A DNA stretch of 64,000 bases from Ruminiclostridium cellobioparum DSM 1351 = ATCC 15832 (GCF_000621505.1 NZ_JHYD01000015.1:1-64000), one strand, 5' to 3'; shown: positions 44,604 through 55,200, counted from the first letter of the stretch. Translations and numbers: made by a program. Notes: generated by a model not told the origin, from the letters alone.

Positions 44604-46982
44604 ATGAAGAATTATTTGCCGAAACGCTTAAGTTTTAATCACGACTGGCTGTTCCAACTTGGAGATACTATCAACGGCGAAGCTCCGGCATTAAATGAGG
44701 AAAGCTGGAGAAAATTAAATTTACCGCATGATTGGAGTATTGAATATCCTGTTGATGAAAGGAATCGTACCGGCGGCGGCGGTTTTGCCAAAGCCGGCGT
44801 AGCCTGGTACCGGAAACATTTTAAATACACCGAAGACATAAGGAATAAGCGTATTTCATTAATGTTTGACGGTGTTTATATGGATTCAACCGTTTATCTG
44901 AACGGCAAGGAAATAGGAAGGTGCAGCTACGGATACAGTTCGTTTTCGGTTGACCTCTCGGATTGTTTAGAAGAAGATAATGTGATTGCGGTACGGGTTG
45001 ATAACTCACTGCAGCCAAATTCCCGCTGGTATACGGGTTCCGGCATTTACCGCAACGTTTGGATGGATATATATGAGAACGTGCATATTGCTCAGTGGGG
45101 AGTATTCTGTTATACCGACAAGATATGTAAGGAGATAAATCAAGCCAGCCTCAGAATATCAGCAGCAATCAATAACAAAAGTAATAAACGGGTGAATACC
45201 GGCGTAATACACAGAATATATGATCATGAAGGCAACCAGGTCAGTTTTTCGGGAGCACCGCTGACCTTGGAGCCTGGTGCAGGCGGTGAGACTTTAGTAT
45301 ATCCCGGCATAAAGCATCCACATTTGTGGACGGATACCGATCCTTATTTATATACTCTGGAAAGTACTGTCGTTGTAAACAGTGAGCCGGTAGATACAGT
45401 TCTGACAAGGATCGGCATACGTACGGCGACATTTGACAGTGACAAGGGGTTTCTTTTAAATGGTGAAACTGTAAAAATCAAAGGTGTCTGCATCCATCAT
45501 GACTGTGGTCCCAGCGGTGCTGTCGGTTACAGAGAAACCTTGGAACGGCGCTTGCAGACTCTAAAGGAAATGGGATGCAACGGCATCCGCTGCGCTCATA
45601 ATCCACCCGCACCCGAACTGCTTGATTTGTGCGATGAACTCGGCTTCCTGGTAATGGATGAAGCCTTTGACGAATGGATGCTCACCAAGGATAAGAACAA
45701 TAACTATTACAGTGAAGGTTTCGCTTATGGCTACAGTCAATTTTTCGGTAATAATGCTGAAAAAGATTTGTTGAGAATGTTACACCGGGACAGAAACCAT
45801 CCCTCCGTTATTGTCTGGAGTATTGGAAACGAAGTCCCCGAGCAATGTTCCCAGGATGGAGTAAAAATATTGAAATTTCTGAGGGACATATGCCACCGTG
45901 AGGATTCAAGCCGTATGGTTACCTGTGCCTGCGACAATATCGAGTCAATACAGCCCTATAAAGCAAGAACTGATTTTTTGAATGAGCTTGACGTTGTCGG
46001 GTACAATTATACGGGCCGCTGGAGGCAGCGTGCCGAAACACTTTACGAGGAGGACAAAAGGAATTATCCTGAACGCCGTATATGCGGTTCTGAGAATTCT
46101 GCCGGCTGGGGCGCTGTCAGAGGCATTTATGGTTCTGACCTGAGCTACGCAACTCAGACTTTGGATTATCAGTGGTTATGGAGGTACACCTCAAGCCGTG
46201 ATTTTATTGCCGGAGACTTCATATGGACCGGCTTTGATTATCTTGGCGAATGCCGGTGGCCGAGCAGAGGGTCAACTGCCGGTCATATTGATACTGCAGG
46301 CTTTGTAAAAGACTCTTATTACTTCTTAAGAAGCATCTGGAATACTGGGAAGATCACACTGCACCTTTTGCCTCACTGGAATTGGGAAGGTGAAGAAGGA
46401 GACTTTAAACAGGTTATCGCTTATACAAATTGTGATGAGGTGGCACTTTATTTAAACGGCAGGCTGGTTGGCAAAAAATCATTCCAACTCCCCAACCACG
46501 GATGTGTGACAGCCTGGAACGATTTCCCCAAAATTAAAGCAACAACACATGATTTACATCTGACCTGGGATGTTCCATACCAACCTGGAGAACTGAAGGC
46601 GGTAGGGTACAAAAATGGTGAAGTCGCAGCGGAAACCATCGTGAAAACCACCGGAAGACCAGTTGCTTTAGCGGCAGTTACCGACAGGCAGGAGATTGCT
46701 GTAGACGGAGTTTTTCATATTAATATTTCCACAGTTGATTCAAATGATTTACACGTACCGGATGCTTCACCGGTAATTCACTGTGAAGTTAAAGGGCCTG
46801 CACACCTTGTAGGCATGGATTCGGGCGATTTATCCGATCATACCTTGTACTTCTCGCGGGATCGAAAAATGTTTTCGGGTTATTTAATGGCTATGATTTA
46901 TGCTGACGGTCCCGGAAATATAGATGTCGTATTTTCAACCGAAGGTATGACTGATCTTGAAGTGAGGGTAAAATCAAAGTAA
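44604..46982 (+). CDS. GH2 beta-galactosidase, cytoplasmic
   Basis: A 792-residue glycoside hydrolase family 2 enzyme. It has an N-terminal sugar-binding jelly roll (about 1-160, with RKLNLPHDWSIEYP), an immunoglobulin-like domain, then a TIM barrel. The acid/base Glu lies in VIVWSIGNEVPEQ, the likely nucleophile Glu in ICGSENSAGW, and DFIWTGFDYLGE follows. C-terminal beta domains have the DUF4982-like pattern (GDFKQVIAYTNCDEVALYLN). No signal peptide is present. AAGGAGG lies 6 bases before the ATG at 44604; the ATG at 44586 overlaps that site. It should cleave terminal beta-galactose from imported oligosaccharides. Other GH2 activities cannot be excluded. Confidence 0.9.
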   Translation: MKNYLPKRLSFNHDWLFQLGDTINGEAPALNEESWRKLNLPHDWSIEYPVDERNRTGGGGFAKAGVAWYRKHFKYTEDIRNKRISLMFDGVYMDSTVYLNGKEIGRCSYGYSSFSVDLSDCLEEDNVIAVRVDNSLQPNSRWYTGSGIYRNVWMDIYENVHIAQWGVFCYTDKICKEINQASLRISAAINNKSNKRVNTGVIHRIYDHEGNQVSFSGAPLTLEPGAGGETLVYPGIKHPHLWTDTDPYLYTLESTVVVNSEPVDTVLTRIGIRTATFDSDKGFLLNGETVKIKGVCIHHDCGPSGAVGYRETLERRLQTLKEMGCNGIRCAHNPPAPELLDLCDELGFLVMDEAFDEWMLTKDKNNNYYSEGFAYGYSQFFGNNAEKDLLRMLHRDRNHPSVIVWSIGNEVPEQCSQDGVKILKFLRDICHREDSSRMVTCACDNIESIQPYKARTDFLNELDVVGYNYTGRWRQRAETLYEEDKRNYPERRICGSENSAGWGAVRGIYGSDLSYATQTLDYQWLWRYTSSRDFIAGDFIWTGFDYLGECRWPSRGSTAGHIDTAGFVKDSYYFLRSIWNTGKITLHLLPHWNWEGEEGDFKQVIAYTNCDEVALYLNGRLVGKKSFQLPNHGCVTAWNDFPKIKATTHDLHLTWDVPYQPGELKAVGYKNGEVAAETIVKTTGRPVALAAVTDRQEIAVDGVFHINISTVDSNDLHVPDASPVIHCEVKGPAHLVGMDSGDLSDHTLYFSRDRKMFSGYLMAMIYADGPGNIDVVFSTEGMTDLEVRVKSK

Positions 46983-47026
46983 TTTTACTTAACACCTGAA
47001 CCCAATTTGCTTCTTACACACATATA

Positions 47027-47065
47027 CCAGGAGATGCCTGATTATCCGAATCAGGCATCTCCTGG
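47027..47065. terminator. Bidirectional terminator between GH2 and GH43 genes
   Basis: A perfect 17-bp inverted repeat (CCAGGAGATGCCTGATT and its complement) with a 5-base loop lies between two converging genes. T-tracts are poor on both sides, but position and strength make it a two-way terminator. Confidence 0.75.
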
Positions 47066-47077
47066 TAATTAACAACA

Positions 47078-50000
47078 CTACTTTTGTGTATAAATCTTAT
47101 AAAGTATTGCTGCTGCTTCAGCTCTTGTGGTTGAATCGGCAGGATTTACCGTAGTACCGCTGCGTCCTGTAATGAAGCCCATTTTAACCATTGTTGCAAT
47201 ATTCTCCACTGCATATTTGGCAACTTTATTTGAATCGGCATACTTTTTCAGATCATTGGCATTGCCGAGGTTCAACTTCTTCTTTGCTGCCTGTAATGCC
47301 TTTATGGTCATTACTGCCATATCCTGCCTTGAAATTTCCTTATCAGGACTGAATTTGCCATCATAGCCTACCGTTATGCCAAGGGCTTTTGCAATTCCTA
47401 TTTCATTGCAGTACTTATCCGACGCCTTGATATCACTGAAGTTTGACGAATATTCAGCCTCAAGTCCAAGAGTTCTTACAAGCCAGGCCAGATATTCAAC
47501 CCTTGTTACATTCTTCGCAGGGCTGTAACCTGTTGCAGAAGTACCGTCGATAATTCCATTTGAAGCCAGTGTATTAATAGCCTCCGCTGCCCAGGAATGC
47601 TTCTGCAGGTCTGAGAAGTTCACCTTGGTGAATACTACGGCATACCTGCTGAAGTGGGTAGTTGTAAATACCATGGCTTTTTCTTCGGCAACGAATTGTG
47701 CATTAATTACCTCGGTCCGGCCGTTTTCACCCAGATATAGCACCTTTAGATACTCCTTATTTGCAAGCTCTTCAGCAGTTGGGTTGTACGGTATTTTCAC
47801 AGTAACCGCCGCATTTGTATTACTCCATGCAACTACTTTACCATCTATCTTAATATTCAGTTCAACTACAGGCCTGTTACCTATCTTGCTCTTAGTATCG
47901 GAATTTGCGCTTGAGGCATCTGCTGCTGCCATACTGAGAACTATACTCTTTGCATTGGCGGTATCAATTGTGCTGATCATACCGGCAGGTGCTGTCACAG
48001 TGCCTAATTGAGTAATTATCACTAATTTAATACCGGTCTTACCGGAGGTAAGTGCGGATTTTGGAAGCTCGGTGTCATATGCTTTTGCTCCGTTGACTTC
48101 AGGTATCACTATTGAAACTGATTTGACACCTTTAGCATCAGCTTTTGCATTTTCAACCGCTTTCTTTATATCTTCTTCCTTAACAGGTACGGCTGCAATT
48201 CCTGTTGAAGCATTCAACACTGGAGGTACTGTCTTTATTGTATCACCTTCAACCTTTGTCTTCGGTGTTTCGGCTGTTGAACCGGCTGAGGCTGTACCAT
48301 TTCCAGTTGAACCCCCGCCGGTGCCACCACCGGTTGCCGGAGCTGCCGGGTTTCCGGTTATACTTGTACCTGACGACACATTTCCGGTAGTATCAACAGT
48401 TCTCAGTACTATTGTATAATTGATTCCGTTGGTGAGCCCTGTAACAGCTGCCGATTGAACTCCTTTACTTATGTTCTTTTCAGTAATCCCGTTGCCGCTT
48501 ACCAAAACATGATGGAAATCCGCATCCGAGGGATCAGTCCATGTAATTGTCAGTTGGCCGTTACCCGCAGTTACTACCGCGCCTGTCACTTCTGCCGGAG
48601 CTGTTGTATCAGGGACTGTATCCTCCACCGGTGTTCCTTTTACGCTTACTCCGGTTGATATATTTCCGGCAGTATCAACCGTCCTAAGTACAATTGTATA
48701 CTCTGTTCCATTTGACAATCCGGTTATTTTTGCCGACCGGGTTCCCGCGCTTATGCTCTGTTCAGTTAATCCATCTCCGCTTACCAATACATGGTCAAAA
48801 TCCGCATCTGCAGGATCAGTCCACGTAAGTGTCAGCTGACCGTTACCCGCACTCACAACTGCCCCTGTTACTTCTTCCGGAGCTGTTGTGTCAGTTATAA
48901 CTTCAACAGCACAGGTTGCAACAAAGTTTCCGTCAACTGTTTCAGCGGTTATTGCAGTACTTCCAAGTCCAACGGGTGTTACATTTCCATTATCATCAAC
49001 AGATGCTACCTTGGAATCGCCTGTTGACCATATAACATTTTTAACCGCGGCATCTTGCGGATTAAATATTAATTCAAGTTTATCCGATGGTCCGCCAAGG
49101 TTCAATTTTAATTTGGATTTATCAAAAGATACGCCTTTTACAGCTTCTGCATTCCTGGTAAGTTCCAGATCATCAAGCTGAACCCAGTTATTTGCTGCCG
49201 AATCGGAATATAATCCTACCTCACACTGGCCGTTGGTGACAACGATATTATTTGAAACCGTAACCTGTGTCCAGCTATTTATAGCTGTTTTAAGTGAGTA
49301 ATTAATTTTTTCTCCTCCAAAGCCATTTACATAAAGATTGCAGGTATTCTGTCCTCCGCTGCTTTTAACCCACGCTTTTAACGTATAAGTTCCATTGGGA
49401 AGCTCCTTTACCACCTGTTTTAATGTTGCGGTATAACCCGTTGATGCTTTTTGCTGAAATACAAACTGACCCACACGGGTTTTTGATACGTCAAGATTTG
49501 TATTTGCAGTACCGCCAATAGTATCTGACACTTCCCAGCCCACAAGTTTGGAAACCGCAACGCGGTCCGCTTCAAAGTTAGGATTGCTGATGTAATTATT
49601 AGCTGTTCCTACAGTCCAGGTACCTTCTTCAGAATTCAAATTCCATTGGTGTAAATCATTGAATACAGGCTTATAGCCATCAAAGGATAATGGAACCCAT
49701 TGATTATAACCTGCTCCATTCCCGGCGAAATCGCTCCAGCGGTCGCCACAGAAAACAACCAGCTCCTGCTCGCTGCCTTTAATTGTAAAATAGAAACCAG
49801 TCTGAGAAACATGTGCATAGTTATCGGATGTACCCTCCATTACATAAGGCAGATTTATATCCGAAGTAACATGCTGGATATTGTATGGTCCGAATATATT
49901 TTCAGCCTCAAGGACGTAAGCATGGGAAGAGTCCCATCCGTAAAGATCGGATCCCGTAAAATAGTAATGTCCCTTATATTTGAACATACTGTTTCCTTCA

Positions 50001-53000
50001 ATTCCGCCCTTGTCTTTCTTTCCGATAGTACCGTCTTCTTTTATAAATTGGCTTGTACCGTCATAATAGATATCTTTTACCTGTGCAGGATCAATATCCA
50101 GAAAATCAGACTCCCTTAGTGCAGAGACATAGAGATGCGACCTGCCGCTTGCACTGGAACTGATAATATATGCCTTTCCGTCATCATCCACAAAAACAGT
50201 CTGGTCGCCGGTTCCGTTGTTTACGAAATACGGCATATCTGTAAGAACATGTTCAAAAGTAAATGGGCCGGTTGGTGAAGGAGCGGTTGCAAACATTATT
50301 CCTGAAACCGGACTGCTTAAAGATGCGGTTTTAGGGCCTTTGGTAGTATTAATTACAGCTCCATCCGTTTCGTTATAGTACTGTGATATAAGAATGTACT
50401 TCTTTGTGTTTTGGTTATATGCAACACCCATACGTCCTATCCAGCCTGCTCCCACCAAACCTGCAGTTCCGTCTGGAGCCGCAGTAGCATCAGTCATCAG
50501 TTCCCCTTCATTCTTCCAGTTCACCAGGTCGGTCGAGGAATAACAGGTAAATGCATCAAAGGTGCAGGTATCAATTTTTCCGTTTTGAGGATTGCTGGCA
50601 TAAATAGGAGCCTCCTTATATTTGACTCCATACCAGTAATACTTGTCTCCGAATTTGAAAACTCCTCCGCCCTGTGAGTATATCGGGGTTCCATCGGTAT
50701 CCAGGTAAAAAGTATCATTTGTTATTGTATTATCAGGCTTTACAACTACTACGGTACATGTCACCAGAAAATTACCGTCAACTGAAGCAGCTGTTATTTC
50801 CGCAGTTCCGGCTGCGACCGAGGTAACTACACCACCTGCAACCTTTGCTACACTTTCATCGCTGGATGTCCAGGTAATATTCCTGTCGGATGCATCCATT
50901 GGTTCAAACTTCGCCATCAAGCTGCTTGTTGCACCTGGTGCCGGTAATATAATACTAGTTTTGTCCAGTGAAATTCCTGTTACAGGAATATTTGGCTTTA
51001 CTGTTACAATACAATCGGCTGTATAGCCGCCATCTGCGGTTGTGGCAGTAATAGTTGCAGCACCAGTTCCCACCGGTGTTACTATGCCGTTTGAAGAAAC
51101 AGTTGCTATCGACGTATCACTGGATGCCCAGGTTATTGTTCTGTTAAATGACCCAACCGGGGATGCTATAGCTTCCAAGGCATACCCTGATCCGCCTATG
51201 CTAAGTTCCAGATTTGATCTTGATAAGGTCAAACCGGTTACAGACTGGGTTACTGTTACACTACAGGCGGCATTAAAACCTCCGTCAGCCGTTGTAACGG
51301 TTATTGTAGCTTTTCCTGCCCCTACCGGCGTTACAACACCGTTTGCGACTGCTGCTACATCAGGGTTGCTGCTGATCCATATTAAATTCTTGTTTGTTGC
51401 ATTTACAGGTGACACTATGGCGGATAATGCTGCAGGTGCTTCTGCCGTTGCCAGTGACAGACTGGATTTATCCAATTTTACTCCCGTCACACCGACTTTC
51501 ACAGTAACCTCACAGGATGCTGTATAATTTCCGTCATCAGTAGTCACAGTAATTAAAGCTGTTCCTGAACCCACAGGGGTTATAAAACCATTAGCAACAG
51601 TTGCCACCAAGGGGTCACTTGTGGACCAGCTGAGATAGGTATCAGTGGCATTATACGGCTCTACGGCCGCTGTCAATACTGCATTGGTCCCCCCCAGGTT
51701 CAGGGAAAGTGATGGATTATCCAACGTCACTCCTGTTACAGGTATCCATTGTATAGGGGCTCCTGCAGCCTGAAGTATAACATTTGCTGTTTTAGTACTT
51801 CCCCCGTATTCAGGGAAAGCGTCAACTGTAAGCGTTATTTCCGCTTGTCCCGGAGCTTTTACGTAAACAAGACCTGTAGATGAATTTACCTGAGCTACAG
51901 CTGGATTGGCTGAGGTCCATGTGGCAGATCTGTAATCAGCCTCTGATGGATTTATCTCTGGTGAAAGCCACAGAACATCACCGCTGATTGCGCCCATTGT
52001 TGTTGATTCTACATACCCGCTTCCGTCAAAAATATGTAAATCCGTTACCTGAATTAAATCTCGCACAGTTACGTCACAGGTTGCTGTCTTTGAAGGGTCT
52101 TCTATCGAAGTTGCCGTTATGGTTATTGTACCGGTTGTTACAGCAGTTACAACGCCCAGGGAATCCACTTTTGCAATTGATTCATCACTCGATGTCCATA
52201 ATACCGACTGGTTTACACCGGGCGCTTTTGGATTAACTGCTGCCTTTAGTACAGCCTTACTGCTTGCAGCCTCAGCGATATTGCATAAGCTCAATGTAGT
52301 TTTGTCGAGACTTACAGAAGTTACAGGCGGTATGGTTCCATATACATTAAGATTGTCTATCCAGGATGACCATGAGGCTGTACCTGGTCTTTGCCAATAG
52401 CAGGTAATCCCGCCAAAATTATTTGTGTAGGTTACCGCTGTTGAAAAAGGTATATCGTTCACTGTTACAGTTTTGGTTGGATCACTTTTATCGGTGAATG
52501 TAAAATTGATTTTTTTGTTAACAAAATCCAGTATAACACTTACATTATACGTTGTATCAGGGCTGTCAAACCCGGAAGGAGCTATCTTGGCCGCCGTTTG
52601 AGATCCCGAGCTTGCCCCCGGCAGAGTAATAGCCTCGAATTTTGCAAGATTCGGCTTTGTATCGTACAGGAGACCATTCACGGTATTTGTAATACCGAAG
52701 GTTATGTAGTTATTGCTGGAGCTGTCCTGTATCTTTATCATACCGGTACTGTTTGAGGGAGCACCTACATTCCAGTCAAAATTTATAACAATCTTCTTAT
52801 TTACCACAGATGTAAATGCCTTGCGTGAATCTCTGTCTCCGCTGGCATTACTGCTGAATTGAAAAACATTCCCGGTCACACCTGGAACCGTTGTGACTAT
52901 ATTATTCATTGCCGCTCCCGCAAGGCTTTTGACACATCCCCATGTATCGTTCAGTGCCATGTTGTCAAAACTCTCGCTCACATACGGAACATATACGGCA

Positions 53001-53371
53001 CATGAGGCTGTATAGCCTCCATCCTGTGCAGTTGCGGTAATCAGAGCCGTGCCTTTGGCTAAGGCTGTCACCATACCGTTGGGGTCAACAGCAGCTACAT
53101 TCGGATCGCTGGATTGCCATACAATATTTGTTGTTGCTCCGGCAGGCAGTACATTTGCGACCAATTGTACTGTCGGTGCATTTCCTGTAGTAGTGCTGGA
53201 AAAGAAATCGCTTGAAAAATAATATGTATCTCTGTCCAGAGATATACCGGTCACGGCAGGAGCAGCATCGGCGGTAAAGCCCATGGGTATCACTCCAGAA
53301 GTAAATACCGATACAAACAGTATAGCGATGACTAAAATTCTAGCAATCGTTCTTTTTACCTGTACGTTCAT
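47078..53371 (-). CDS. S-layer-anchored multi-domain GH43 glycosidase (exo-galactanase-like)
   Basis: A 2097-residue secreted protein. The signal peptide is at about 1-37. Domains, approximate: Big_2 Ig-like (40-125); a jelly-roll/laminin-G-like domain (128-343); about six more Big_2 domains in a row (345-875), one of them divergent; GH43 catalytic domain (884-1244; IGRMGVAYNQNTKKYIL, GDQTVFVDDDGKAY, GIEGNSMFKYKGHYYF); a CBM4/9-like domain (1255-1400); Big_2 (1405-1495); two FN3 domains (1497-1672); a Gly/Ser linker; a domain of unknown type (1710-1915); three SLH domains (1918-2097). The catalytic domain resembles GH43 subfamily 24 exo-beta-1,3-galactanases, inferred from memory. GGGAGGT lies before the ATG at 53371; the ATG at 53386 overlaps it. 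The enzyme should sit on the cell surface. Confidence 0.9.
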   Translation of the reverse strand: MNVQVKRTIARILVIAILFVSVFTSGVIPMGFTADAAPAVTGISLDRDTYYFSSDFFSSTTTGNAPTVQLVANVLPAGATTNIVWQSSDPNVAAVDPNGMVTALAKGTALITATAQDGGYTASCAVYVPYVSESFDNMALNDTWGCVKSLAGAAMNNIVTTVPGVTGNVFQFSSNASGDRDSRKAFTSVVNKKIVINFDWNVGAPSNSTGMIKIQDSSSNNYITFGITNTVNGLLYDTKPNLAKFEAITLPGASSGSQTAAKIAPSGFDSPDTTYNVSVILDFVNKKINFTFTDKSDPTKTVTVNDIPFSTAVTYTNNFGGITCYWQRPGTASWSSWIDNLNVYGTIPPVTSVSLDKTTLSLCNIAEAASSKAVLKAAVNPKAPGVNQSVLWTSSDESIAKVDSLGVVTAVTTGTITITATSIEDPSKTATCDVTVRDLIQVTDLHIFDGSGYVESTTMGAISGDVLWLSPEINPSEADYRSATWTSANPAVAQVNSSTGLVYVKAPGQAEITLTVDAFPEYGGSTKTANVILQAAGAPIQWIPVTGVTLDNPSLSLNLGGTNAVLTAAVEPYNATDTYLSWSTSDPLVATVANGFITPVGSGTALITVTTDDGNYTASCEVTVKVGVTGVKLDKSSLSLATAEAPAALSAIVSPVNATNKNLIWISSNPDVAAVANGVVTPVGAGKATITVTTADGGFNAACSVTVTQSVTGLTLSRSNLELSIGGSGYALEAIASPVGSFNRTITWASSDTSIATVSSNGIVTPVGTGAATITATTADGGYTADCIVTVKPNIPVTGISLDKTSIILPAPGATSSLMAKFEPMDASDRNITWTSSDESVAKVAGGVVTSVAAGTAEITAASVDGNFLVTCTVVVVKPDNTITNDTFYLDTDGTPIYSQGGGVFKFGDKYYWYGVKYKEAPIYASNPQNGKIDTCTFDAFTCYSSTDLVNWKNEGELMTDATAAPDGTAGLVGAGWIGRMGVAYNQNTKKYILISQYYNETDGAVINTTKGPKTASLSSPVSGIMFATAPSPTGPFTFEHVLTDMPYFVNNGTGDQTVFVDDDGKAYIISSSASGRSHLYVSALRESDFLDIDPAQVKDIYYDGTSQFIKEDGTIGKKDKGGIEGNSMFKYKGHYYFTGSDLYGWDSSHAYVLEAENIFGPYNIQHVTSDINLPYVMEGTSDNYAHVSQTGFYFTIKGSEQELVVFCGDRWSDFAGNGAGYNQWVPLSFDGYKPVFNDLHQWNLNSEEGTWTVGTANNYISNPNFEADRVAVSKLVGWEVSDTIGGTANTNLDVSKTRVGQFVFQQKASTGYTATLKQVVKELPNGTYTLKAWVKSSGGQNTCNLYVNGFGGEKINYSLKTAINSWTQVTVSNNIVVTNGQCEVGLYSDSAANNWVQLDDLELTRNAEAVKGVSFDKSKLKLNLGGPSDKLELIFNPQDAAVKNVIWSTGDSKVASVDDNGNVTPVGLGSTAITAETVDGNFVATCAVEVITDTTAPEEVTGAVVSAGNGQLTLTWTDPADADFDHVLVSGDGLTEQSISAGTRSAKITGLSNGTEYTIVLRTVDTAGNISTGVSVKGTPVEDTVPDTTAPAEVTGAVVTAGNGQLTITWTDPSDADFHHVLVSGNGITEKNISKGVQSAAVTGLTNGINYTIVLRTVDTTGNVSSGTSITGNPAAPATGGGTGGGSTGNGTASAGSTAETPKTKVEGDTIKTVPPVLNASTGIAAVPVKEEDIKKAVENAKADAKGVKSVSIVIPEVNGAKAYDTELPKSALTSGKTGIKLVIITQLGTVTAPAGMISTIDTANAKSIVLSMAAADASSANSDTKSKIGNRPVVELNIKIDGKVVAWSNTNAAVTVKIPYNPTAEELANKEYLKVLYLGENGRTEVINAQFVAEEKAMVFTTTHFSRYAVVFTKVNFSDLQKHSWAAEAINTLASNGIIDGTSATGYSPAKNVTRVEYLAWLVRTLGLEAEYSSNFSDIKASDKYCNEIGIAKALGITVGYDGKFSPDKEISRQDMAVMTIKALQAAKKKLNLGNANDLKKYADSNKVAKYAVENIATMVKMGFITGRSGTTVNPADSTTRAEAAAILYKIYTQK

Positions 53372-53811
53372 TAAATTACCTCCCAAAATATTTTTTGTAG
53401 TTATATTTCTGATGCAGATATCGCTGATATCCGACTTACTACCGTTTATCCCCCATATGACAGATATTAAGTGAATAATTTAAGAATGTAAAAAGATATG
53501 GGCTTTGCATAAACCATGCTTGCTCATGCACAGATCTGAATTGATTAGGGTTTAATATAAAAATATACATAAAATGGTAACATAATTTACATAATGGTTA
53601 TTATCAATAATACTATTACATAAATAAAAATTTGTTTATTCTATCAGACACTTGAATTATACAAAATAATAATTTAAATTTGAACATGTTTATTTTACTA
53701 TTTGCTTTGAGATATTATGTTATTTAAAACTTAACATTCGAATGATTTAAATTGATACGCAGATAAGCGAATGACGCTCTATTTATTTAAAATTTTTTTA
53801 TTATTGCCTGA
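53372..53811. other. 440-base AT-rich gap between GH43 and GH53 genes
   Basis: No open frame or RNA gene is visible. It must hold the GH43 promoter, but no clear -35/-10 pair stands out. A CATGTTTATTTTA at 53685 resembles the repeats near the second binding-protein gene (60837, 60894). No terminator hairpin follows GH53. Confidence 0.4.
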
Positions 53812-55200
53812 CTATGAATGCAATTTGAACACATCCAATGACCACAGAGTATTCCCTTTGAAATCAAATAAGGTCTGATCGTCCCATTCACAGCCCTCAC
53901 CATACTTCCAGCCTGCTCCTTTCACAGGAATAAAATCCGGCTGCCAATAAAAGAAACCTATTCCCTTATTATCAGGAATGGATTTCAACTCATAGATAAC
54001 AGCCTGCAATATATCTGCCTGGCTTTGGATCGAAGGCGGGTACTCCTCTGGGATATTTGTGAATGGGAAAGACGAGGCATTGAGCTGATCGTCACCATTT
54101 TCTGCAGTATATGGATATGCAACCTCCGCAACCAATATTTCTTTTGAGTATCTGTCATAAAGGTCCCTGATATTGCTTGAGAAATCTTTTATTGGGCCAT
54201 GCCATATTGGATAATATGAAAGTCCGATGATATCGTATGCCACATTTCTCTCAGCAAGCATGTCATAAAAATAGCAGCTCTTTTCATTATCTCCGCCTCT
54301 TTCAATATGAATAACGGTTCTTATGCTTTCACTTATGGCTTTCACAGCACTTATTCCGGATTTAAGCAGAGTACAAAGCTTATCCCACTGTTCCGGTGTA
54401 TCAAACTCATCCGAGACCTTTGCTACATCCCACAACATTCCGTTTGTTATTTCATTTCCGATTTGGACCATTTCGGGAAGAGTTCCCTGAAGCTTTAAGC
54501 CGTTCAGCACTTCATATGTAAAATCATAAAGTGCTGTATTTAGCTGCTCCAAGCTTAAGTCCTTCCAGTCATCCGGAATAAACTGTTTTCCTGGATCCGC
54601 CCACCAGTCACTGTAATGGAAATCAATCAGGAGTCTGTACCCTTTATCCACCGCTCTTTTTGCCATTCCAAGAACATGTGCCTTATCATTGTACCCGGCA
54701 GGATCGCTGTTGGGGAGCCCAGGCTTGTTCCATACCTTGAGCCGTACATAATTGCAGCCGTATTCCTTCAATATTTCCAGACAGTCCCTCTCCCTTCCCT
54801 GTCTGTCATAAAATTTCCCTCCAAAATCCTCAATCTGCGTCAAATGAGATACATCAACACCCTTGATGAATTCTGCTGCTGTTCCGCTATAGACAAGCAC
54901 ATGTTTCATTGCTTCTGAGAATCTATCTGCCGATTGATCAGCAAGTTTTATTCTTATATATCCGGTATTTGCCCTGATTATATTACGGGAAACTAAATCG
55001 GAAGATACATATTCCCCCTTAGAAAGTTTTACCCAATGGATGCTGTCCAATGATATTTCTATCTCATATTTATACTCATACCGGAAGTTCCAGTGGATTT
55101 CAATTTCATCCACGTATTGTATAGACTCCAACTCTACATGATATGAATTATTGCTGCTGTCAAAAGTATGTTTTTGTGTGCTGCATGTTTCTCTCTTCAT
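53812..55200 (-). CDS. GH53 endo-beta-1,4-galactanase without signal peptide
   Basis: A 462-residue enzyme. Residues of about 1-110 form a beta-rich, discoidin-like domain (EIEISLDSIHWVKLSKGEY, NTGYIRIKLAD). The GH53 barrel starts near 114 with FIKGVDVSHLTQIEDFGGKF, then YVRLKVWNKPG. The acid/base Glu is in QIGNEITNGMLW and the nucleophile Glu in ILVAEVAYPYTAE. GH53 enzymes cut beta-1,4-galactan and are normally exported. Here GGGAGGAGC sits just before the ATG and the N-terminus is polar, so the protein is probably cytoplasmic and acts on imported oligosaccharides. Confidence 0.9.
   Translation of the reverse strand: MKRETCSTQKHTFDSSNNSYHVELESIQYVDEIEIHWNFRYEYKYEIEISLDSIHWVKLSKGEYVSSDLVSRNIIRANTGYIRIKLADQSADRFSEAMKHVLVYSGTAAEFIKGVDVSHLTQIEDFGGKFYDRQGRERDCLEILKEYGCNYVRLKVWNKPGLPNSDPAGYNDKAHVLGMAKRAVDKGYRLLIDFHYSDWWADPGKQFIPDDWKDLSLEQLNTALYDFTYEVLNGLKLQGTLPEMVQIGNEITNGMLWDVAKVSDEFDTPEQWDKLCTLLKSGISAVKAISESIRTVIHIERGGDNEKSCYFYDMLAERNVAYDIIGLSYYPIWHGPIKDFSSNIRDLYDRYSKEILVAEVAYPYTAENGDDQLNASSFPFTNIPEEYPPSIQSQADILQAVIYELKSIPDNKGIGFFYWQPDFIPVKGAGWKYGEGCEWDDQTLFDFKGNTLWSLDVFKLHS

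Noticed and set aside
50700-52330. Tandem similarity in the GH43 gene as a CRISPR or DNA satellite.
   Set aside because: The periodicity of about 250 bases is explained by repeated Big_2 domains in one open frame.
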